Positions 58,681-64,000 of a stretch of 64,000 bases of DNA are shown one piece after another (the first letter of the stretch is position 1; the number at the start of each line of letters is the position of its first letter). The position numbers and the translations under genes were made by a program. The DNA is from Ruminiclostridium hungatei. GTDB taxonomy: Bacteria; Bacillota; Clostridia; Acetivibrionales; DSM-1351. The notes below the pieces were generated by a model. It searched no databases, was not told the DNA's origin, and worked only from the letters and a program-made list of their open reading frames with translations. The stretch is from assembly GCF_002051585.1 (NCBI RefSeq), contig NZ_MZGX01000002.1:1-64000 (forward strand), read 5' to 3'.

Positions 58681-59407
58681 TTACTTTGCCGGCGTGATTA
58701 ATACACTATTAATGATATTTGTCAATATCGCCATCTGGAAAGCAATATATGAAGAAGAAGAAGTTCTCGGTGGTGTACAATTTAAGGTTGTTATGACCTA
58801 TATTATACTCGGGTTTCTTATGCAGAGTATATTCATGATGGAAGAATACCTGATAGAAAGCAAAATAACCAGTGGCTTGATATCTTCCGACCTATTAAAG
58901 CCTCTGAGTTTCAGGTTGAATATATTTTCATACAATATAGGCACTCTTGCTTTCAGGATAATTATGCAGCTTACTCCGGCTTTAATTGTTTCAATTGTAT
59001 TATTCAAGCTGCTGCCGCCATTTAACCTGCAGTCGGGAATCCTCTTTTGCATAAGTGCAATACTTGGATATCTTGTTTTGTACAGTATTAATTTTATTGT
59101 ATGGTTAAGTTCTTTTTGGTTTTATTGGACATTTAGCATAATAACTATAAAGGATGCAGTGATATCAATAATGTCAGGGGCGCTTTTTCCACTATGGTTT
59201 TTGCCAGAATGGCTTCATACCTTTACTAAACTTACTCCCTTTGAATCAATTTATTTTGTACCAATATCCATTTATTTAGGACTGCTGCCTTATGATGAGA
59301 TAATATTCGGCATAGTGAAGCAGGTAATATGGTTAGCTTTGCTTATGATAGCCGGCCACGTAGTTTGGAAAATGGCTACAAAAAAACTAGTTGTACAAGG
59401 AGGTTGA
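58616..59407 (+). CDS. ABC-2 type permease, first (DUF990 family)
   Basis: About 263 residues with six membrane helices. Start probably TTG 58616 (or GTG 58619) after GAGGGGGGT; the ATG 58598 lies within that site. Contains the LLKPLSFRLNIF loop common to this permease family (compare RPLGLMYQIV in the second permease). Pairs with the second permease to form the channel. Confidence 0.85.
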   Translation: MVRKYLEIAKKSFQNNIVYRIDYFAGVINTLLMIFVNIAIWKAIYEEEEVLGGVQFKVVMTYIILGFLMQSIFMMEEYLIESKITSGLISSDLLKPLSFRLNIFSYNIGTLAFRIIMQLTPALIVSIVLFKLLPPFNLQSGILFCISAILGYLVLYSINFIVWLSSFWFYWTFSIITIKDAVISIMSGALFPLWFLPEWLHTFTKLTPFESIYFVPISIYLGLLPYDEIIFGIVKQVIWLALLMIAGHVVWKMATKKLVVQGG

Positions 59408-59412
59408 TTTTT

Positions 59413-60246
59413 ATGCAGCAAAATAACTCTTTCAGTTCCATGATGGCACTGTTTTTCCGGTTCTCCAAATTAAATCTGAAATCAGCTTTGGAGTACAAGT
59501 TTGACAGGTTTTTTCTAGCTTTTGCAGTATTCTGCAGAGAAATGGTGAGTATTATAGTCATGTATCTTATCCTCACCAGGTTAATAAGAATAAAGGGTTG
59601 GGAAATGAATGAGATGTTTTTCCTTTACAGCTTTTTATTCCTATCTTATAGCCTCTTCATTTTTCTTTTTACCGGAATACGGGACTTTGACAATATGGTC
59701 TATTCCGGCGAGCTTGACAGGTATCTTATAAGGCCCTTGGGATTGATGTACCAGATTGTTGCCTCCAGAGTCGATTATTGCGCAACAATAGGGCATGGGG
59801 TAGTAGGAATAATACTTTTTATGAAGACAGCCACAAATGTTGGCATTGACTGGAGCTTTAAAAATATAACATATTATATAGCGGCATTGGTCGGAGGTGC
59901 TATTATACAGGCTTCACTTTTTATGATTTCATCCTGTTTTAGCTTTTGGGCTGTCAAGACGGTCAACTTAAGGAATCTTATATTCTTTAATTCCAGAAGG
60001 TTTGCGGGATACCCAATAAGCTTTTATCCGGGAATCATACAGAAAATGCTTATTTTTATAGTGCCCTTCGCATTTGTAAGCTATTTCCCGGCACAATTTT
60101 TTCTTAGGAAACCTGATTTGTCTATGTTCTGGAGCGGCTATCTTTATATGACGCCGGTTGTAGGGGTTATTATGTTCGTAGTTGTATATAGATTCTGGTT
60201 GTTTGGCCTTAAACACTATTCAAGCACCGGGAATTCTATGTTCTGA
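59413..60246 (+). CDS. ABC-2 type permease, second (DUF990 family)
   Basis: 277 residues, six membrane helices, with SGELDRYLIRPLGLMYQIV and VPFAFVSYFPAQFFL, both characteristic of PF06182 permeases. ATG 59413 has AAGGAGG upstream, only 5 nt after the first permease, so it is a clear operon partner. These heterodimeric exporters are poorly characterised. Confidence 0.88.
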   Translation: MQQNNSFSSMMALFFRFSKLNLKSALEYKFDRFFLAFAVFCREMVSIIVMYLILTRLIRIKGWEMNEMFFLYSFLFLSYSLFIFLFTGIRDFDNMVYSGELDRYLIRPLGLMYQIVASRVDYCATIGHGVVGIILFMKTATNVGIDWSFKNITYYIAALVGGAIIQASLFMISSCFSFWAVKTVNLRNLIFFNSRRFAGYPISFYPGIIQKMLIFIVPFAFVSYFPAQFFLRKPDLSMFWSGYLYMTPVVGVIMFVVVYRFWLFGLKHYSSTGNSMF

Positions 60247-60321
60247 CAATCAAAATCTAATGTTTTATTATTATAATAAACATTTTGAAAAAATTTATAA
60301 ATATTTTGGGGTAAAAACATT

Positions 60322-61884
60322 ATGAAAAAAAAATATACCAACCTAATAATACTTGGACTAATTATTATTGCAGCAGCAGTATATCTTGTAATCAAATATG
60401 TAAGCTTCGACCAGGTACTTCTCAAGGCCGGATACTACGACAGTAAAATCACGATAGCCAATACCGCAGATATCCATGGACACATGGTCTATGATGATGA
60501 AACCGGTACATATTACACCTTGGACGAGTTAAGTACCATTATGGGGCTTCCTCTTTTAAACTCATTTGTAAAGGAGGAACGTGCAAAGGATAAAAACACT
60601 TTGCTTTTGGACTGCGGAGACATGTTCCATGGTTCAAACGAAGCGAATATAGATCAGGGGAAAGGCGTTGTAGAATGTGTCAATTTAATGGGCTATAATG
60701 CGATGGTGCCGGGAAACCATGATTTTAACTTTGGTTTTGACAGACTGCTGCAGATAAGATCGCAGCTTAACTTTCCAATTCTTTCAGCTAATATATATAA
60801 GGATGGAAAACAGGTATTCGATGAATATAAAATCTTTGAAGTCAATGGTAAAAAAATTGGTGTATTTGGACTTACAACTCCTTTTTCTTTAAATTTCGTT
60901 CACGATAATTCAGTTACGTTTGATGATCCCATTAAATGCGCGGCGAGAGTTGTTTCGGAATTAAAAGGTAAGGTTGATGCAATTGTATTACTCTCACATT
61001 TAGGAGACGATGTTGACAAAAATCTTATCCAAAAAGTTGACGGAATAGATCTGATTTTATGTGGACATTACCACTACTTGTATAAAACTGCAAAGAAAGT
61101 TAATAACACATACATGGCTGAAGCAGGCAGTTTTACTACTCATCTTGGAGTGGCCGAAATATATTTCAAGGGAGGAAAAGTAGCAAAAATTGATTGGAAA
61201 GTAGAGGCGACAACTGACCGCTCCAAGGAAGATTCTGAACTCAAAAAGGTTTCTGAAGCATATCATACCAAAGCATTAAAAAGTACCCAAATAAAAGTGG
61301 GAAGCTCAGATGTAGTCTTAAACGGTATAAGAACCCAGGTGAGGTCCAGGGAAACAAACCTTGCGAATTTATTGACTGATGCACTAAGAGAAACTGGAGG
61401 TGCGGATTTGACACTGATGAACGGAGGCGGAATAAGAGAGAGCATGCCAAAAGGTGAATTAAACATGTATCAAATCGGTAAAGTGCTGCCTTTTGTAAAT
61501 TCGCTTGTGGTTGTTGAAATGAAGGGAGATATGATATATAAGGCTCTTGAAAGAGGGTTAAGGGGGTATCCTACAGTCTTTAACGGTGGATTCCTGCAGG
61601 TTTCAGGAATAAATTATGTAATCGATGCATCAAAGATGGCAGGGGAAAGACTTGTAAGCGTAACAAAGGACGGAGTTCCATTAGATAAAGAAAAGACTTA
61701 CAAAGTTGCGACAAATGATTATTTGTTTTACGGAGGAGACGGATATGAGGAAATTCAAAAATCCAAGCTGTTAAGCACATATGGGTTATTGAAGGATGTA
61801 TTGGGAGATTACATAAAAAGAAAAGGAACAGTTTCGCCCGTAGAGGATGGCAGAATAAAAATTATTAATGAGCGCTACAAATAA
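60322..61884 (+). CDS. Membrane-anchored 5'-nucleotidase / metallophosphatase
   Basis: 520 residues. N-terminal membrane helix (8-24) places the enzyme outside the cell. Metallophosphatase part with ADIHGH, DCGDMFHG, PGNHDFNFG, LLSHLGDD and GHYHYLY, all metal ligands present. The C-terminal 5_nucleotid_C domain includes TNLANLLTDAL and LMNGGGIRE. Expected to release phosphate from nucleotides at the cell surface. It follows the exporter genes by 75 nt; whether it acts on the exported compound or on scavenged nucleotides is open. Confidence 0.9.
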   Translation: MKKKYTNLIILGLIIIAAAVYLVIKYVSFDQVLLKAGYYDSKITIANTADIHGHMVYDDETGTYYTLDELSTIMGLPLLNSFVKEERAKDKNTLLLDCGDMFHGSNEANIDQGKGVVECVNLMGYNAMVPGNHDFNFGFDRLLQIRSQLNFPILSANIYKDGKQVFDEYKIFEVNGKKIGVFGLTTPFSLNFVHDNSVTFDDPIKCAARVVSELKGKVDAIVLLSHLGDDVDKNLIQKVDGIDLILCGHYHYLYKTAKKVNNTYMAEAGSFTTHLGVAEIYFKGGKVAKIDWKVEATTDRSKEDSELKKVSEAYHTKALKSTQIKVGSSDVVLNGIRTQVRSRETNLANLLTDALRETGGADLTLMNGGGIRESMPKGELNMYQIGKVLPFVNSLVVVEMKGDMIYKALERGLRGYPTVFNGGFLQVSGINYVIDASKMAGERLVSVTKDGVPLDKEKTYKVATNDYLFYGGDGYEEIQKSKLLSTYGLLKDVLGDYIKRKGTVSPVEDGRIKIINERYK

Positions 61885-61935
61885 TTTGTAGATATTGAGT
61901 AATATGGCAGCTTAATTTTTAAGGGGGCTTTTCAA

Positions 61936-62184
61936 ATGAATGATATTAAGGAAAGAGTAATGAAAGTTATTGCTAAAAACGCATTAATAAATGCCGACAA
62001 TGTTACAGAAGAATCATGGATTGGAAGGGATCATGGTATTGATTCAATAAGGCTGGTTGAGATGATTATAAATCTCGAAGACGAGTTTGACATTGAGGTG
62101 GACACCAGCTCACTCAGCCATCAGAACTTTGCTAACATTGATTTAATCACAGGGTATGTCACAAGTAAGCTGGAATCGAGGTAA
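61936..62184 (+). CDS. Acyl carrier protein
   Basis: 82 residues with the phosphopantetheine attachment Ser37 in HGIDSIRLVEMI and the conserved EDEFDIEV helix. The motif is GIDS, where the fatty-acid ACP has GADS, so this is a specialised carrier and not the housekeeping ACP. GGGGGC-type site upstream. The next gene starts 5 nt later and encodes an AMP-ligase, the likely loader of this carrier. Confidence 0.92.
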   Translation: MNDIKERVMKVIAKNALINADNVTEESWIGRDHGIDSIRLVEMIINLEDEFDIEVDTSSLSHQNFANIDLITGYVTSKLESR

Positions 62185-62189
62185 CTGCC

Positions 62190-63677
62190 ATGAATATTTA
62201 TGATACTCTAGTTAAGTCTGAGTCTGGATACGGTATAAAGGCAGCTGTGACTGATTCGGCCGGTTTTACATATACTTATTCCGAGGTCCTCAGTTATTCA
62301 AAGAAAATAGCAGAAAAGCTTCTTGGCATTGGGTTGAAGCCGCGCAGCAAGGTAATTATATACCTGCAGGATTCTGTGGACATTGTTGCGGCAATCTATG
62401 GAGCAAATATGGCAGGAATGGTTTTTGTACCGGTATCGCCTCAAGCAAAGGATTTAAAGCTGCAGGAAATTATCAGGCACTGCTGTGCAGAAGCTATAAT
62501 TACCAAGAGTGACTTAAGTGAATTTATAGCTGGAATCGATTCTTATGCAATACCATCTGTAAAAAGCATCCTCCTTTGTAATGACAGTACGGAAGTATGT
62601 AATAATGCCTTCAATCAAGCTGCATATTTTGTGAAAGATTGCAGCCTACCTGAAACTTTTACCGCCTCAATATGGCTTAATGACGAAATGGCTTCTATTT
62701 TCTATATGTCGGACAAGCATGGGAGGCCAAAGGGTATTATGCTGTCCACTGGAAATATCCTTTCTAATATGGAGGCAATTATCGAATACCTTAAAATGTC
62801 TGATAAAGACAATATACTTATTCTAAAGTCAATGGCATTAGTTGGCACTATAACAGGAGAGATAATTGCCGCTATTTCAGTAGGGGCTAAGATTGTAATT
62901 CTAAATGGTATCATTCATGCAGGCATCATACTTAAAGCAATACAGGATCATAAGGTTACAGGCTTTTTTGCTGTACCGGTAATGCTTCACCAGATTGTTG
63001 AGTACAGAAGGAAAGAAAAATATTCTACAACCAGCTTAAGGTATATCCAGACCGGGGCTGCAAAGCTGATAAAAGAAGATGTACAGCAGCTCTTGGGCAT
63101 GTACAAGGGAGTAGAATTCTATTATATTTACGGGCTTTCAGAGGCATCGCCGAGGGTGCTTTATTTAAAGCCCGAGGATATGTTGAGAAAAGCAGGTTCA
63201 GTAGGGAAACCGGTTAAATACTGCACTGTAGAGCTTCTTGATGCAAACGGAAATGAAGTCAAAGCGGGAGAAATAGGTGAAATCTACGTACAAGGCCCTA
63301 ATGTCATGCTTGGTTATTACAACTCGCCTGAATTAACCAGTGAAGTTATTACTACTCATGGCTTAAAGACCGGCGACTTGGCATATATGGATGATGAGGG
63401 ATACATATATTGGGCAGGCAGGGCTGACAACATGATAAACCAGGGAGGCTTTCACGTTTATCCTGCCGAGATAGAAAAAGTTATCCTGAAAAACGAAAAA
63501 GTGCAGTCCGTTAAAGTGGACGGAGTTCAGGATGATATATTAGGGCATAAAATAAGGGCTACTGTTACACCCAAAGCGGGTATCGGCATAAGCGAGGCGG
63601 AAATTTATGAATTTTGTTATAGGCATATGGAAGGAGTAAAGATACCTAAAGTTATTGAGATAGCTAAGGTTTTATAA
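62190..63677 (+). CDS. AMP-dependent ligase (adenylation enzyme) with unusual phosphate loop
   Basis: 495 residues of the ANL (acyl-CoA/NRPS adenylation) superfamily. Late motifs are intact: YGLSEASP (A5), KTGDLAYMDDEGYIYWAGR (A7), GGFHVYPAEIE (A8) and a Lys in GVKIPK (A10). The phosphate-binding loop, normally TSGTTGxPKG, reads MSDKHGRPKG (A3), and the following A4 region is also atypical (KSMALVGTIT). It may still adenylate, or may bind its substrate without catalysis. Predicted to load an acid onto the ACP encoded just upstream. Confidence 0.88.
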   Translation: MNIYDTLVKSESGYGIKAAVTDSAGFTYTYSEVLSYSKKIAEKLLGIGLKPRSKVIIYLQDSVDIVAAIYGANMAGMVFVPVSPQAKDLKLQEIIRHCCAEAIITKSDLSEFIAGIDSYAIPSVKSILLCNDSTEVCNNAFNQAAYFVKDCSLPETFTASIWLNDEMASIFYMSDKHGRPKGIMLSTGNILSNMEAIIEYLKMSDKDNILILKSMALVGTITGEIIAAISVGAKIVILNGIIHAGIILKAIQDHKVTGFFAVPVMLHQIVEYRRKEKYSTTSLRYIQTGAAKLIKEDVQQLLGMYKGVEFYYIYGLSEASPRVLYLKPEDMLRKAGSVGKPVKYCTVELLDANGNEVKAGEIGEIYVQGPNVMLGYYNSPELTSEVITTHGLKTGDLAYMDDEGYIYWAGRADNMINQGGFHVYPAEIEKVILKNEKVQSVKVDGVQDDILGHKIRATVTPKAGIGISEAEIYEFCYRHMEGVKIPKVIEIAKVL

Positions 63678-63690
63678 GGAAGTGAAGATA

Positions 63691-63954
63691 ATGGGCAAAT
63701 CATATTTGATAATTGCGAAAAATACAGGTCAAATGATGCTGGTTGATAAAATAATGCGTGATAACGGAATAAAGACCGAGATTGTTCCAGCTCCGCCAAG
63801 GCCGGGAATGGCATGTACAAAAGCTGTAAAAATCAGCGATTCCGGTTTATCTTTGGGAAAGCAACTTTTATCTGAAAAAAAAGTTGAAGTAAATAGTATA
63901 GTCGCTGATGAGGCACTGGTGCTAGGAGCGTTTATTAATAGTAAATTGAATTAA
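63691..63954 (+). CDS. DUF3343 protein (putative Se/S carrier-like)
   Basis: 87 residues. The family is annotated as a possible sulfur or selenium carrier; here the only Cys is in RPGMACTKAVK. ATG 63691 follows AAGGAAGTGA. With the ACP and ligase upstream, a sulfur-transfer step on a carrier-bound acid is conceivable. Another strong ribosome binding site (GCAGGAGGCG) lies near 63980-63990, so at least one more gene of the operon starts at or past the right edge. Confidence 0.85.
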   Translation: MGKSYLIIAKNTGQMMLVDKIMRDNGIKTEIVPAPPRPGMACTKAVKISDSGLSLGKQLLSEKKVEVNSIVADEALVLGAFINSKLN

Positions 63955-64000
63955 CTATAGCTACACATTTTTTATTTAGAGCAGGAGGCGTATCTCGTAA

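Overview
The window looks like chromosome from an anaerobic, spore-forming, chemotactic clostridium, most like the Ruminiclostridium/Acetivibrio group. The reasons are the Bacillota-style gene neighbourhoods (decarboxylase-tmk-yaaQ-yaaR-holB-ricT and metG-tatD-yabE-rsmA), the sporulation genes (spmA, spmB, ytxC, an alpha/beta SASP, perfect Spo0A boxes at abrB), a 2[4Fe-4S] ferredoxin, strong AGGAGG ribosome binding sites and U-tract terminators. The genus is inference; there is no rRNA or tRNA gene to anchor it.

Layout. 1-1160: the 5' part of a polymorphic-toxin-like gene running off the left edge, with a decayed gene upstream. 1161-11784: lacZ, then a housekeeping block (PLP decarboxylase, thymidylate kinase, c-di-AMP receptor, yaaR, DNA polymerase delta' subunit, RicT), a ferredoxin, two RNA methyltransferases and abrB with Spo0A boxes. 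12145-18427 (minus): a carbohydrate ABC importer with a membrane-bound AraC-type regulator. 18784-21008: spmA-spmB and a DUF2600 terpene-synthase-like gene. 21226-29976: metG, tatD, a coiled-coil membrane protein, a G5/3D cell-wall protein, a KhtT/KhtU cation antiporter pair with an unusual leader, a YitT protein and rsmA. 30049-30938: a FimB-size tyrosine recombinase enclosed by 33-nt inverted repeats, just upstream of a chemosensory operon (cheY-cheA-cheW-mcp-cheR-HD-GYP, 31002-37946). 38044-48858: an unknown clostridial protein, bacteriohemerythrin, zapA, an alkaline-phosphatase-superfamily protein, a U32 protein, dut, hflX, a NUDIX protein, yigZ and yebC. 48931-55031: small regulators, an AI-2E-type permease, a SASP, DUF378, a GME-fold protein, ytxC, a candidate small RNA and a P-loop/Asp23 fusion. 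55032-57630: a decay zone with pieces of TnpB, IS transposase, DUF4314 and Ppx/GppA plus a frameshifted LuxR-type regulator. 57631-63954: an ABC-2 exporter, a surface 5'-nucleotidase, an acyl carrier protein, an AMP-ligase with a degenerate phosphate loop, and a DUF3343 protein, continuing past the right edge.

How parts fit together. The c-di-AMP receptor DarA and the KhtT/KhtU pair both belong to families known to respond to c-di-AMP. AbrB, RicT, SpmA/B, YtxC and the SASP belong to the Spo0A-sporulation programme. The chemosensory operon sits next to a putative DNA switch, so it may be turned on and off by inversion. The right-hand ACP/ligase/DUF3343 genes look like a small, undescribed carrier-protein pathway with its own exporter; its product cannot be read from this window.
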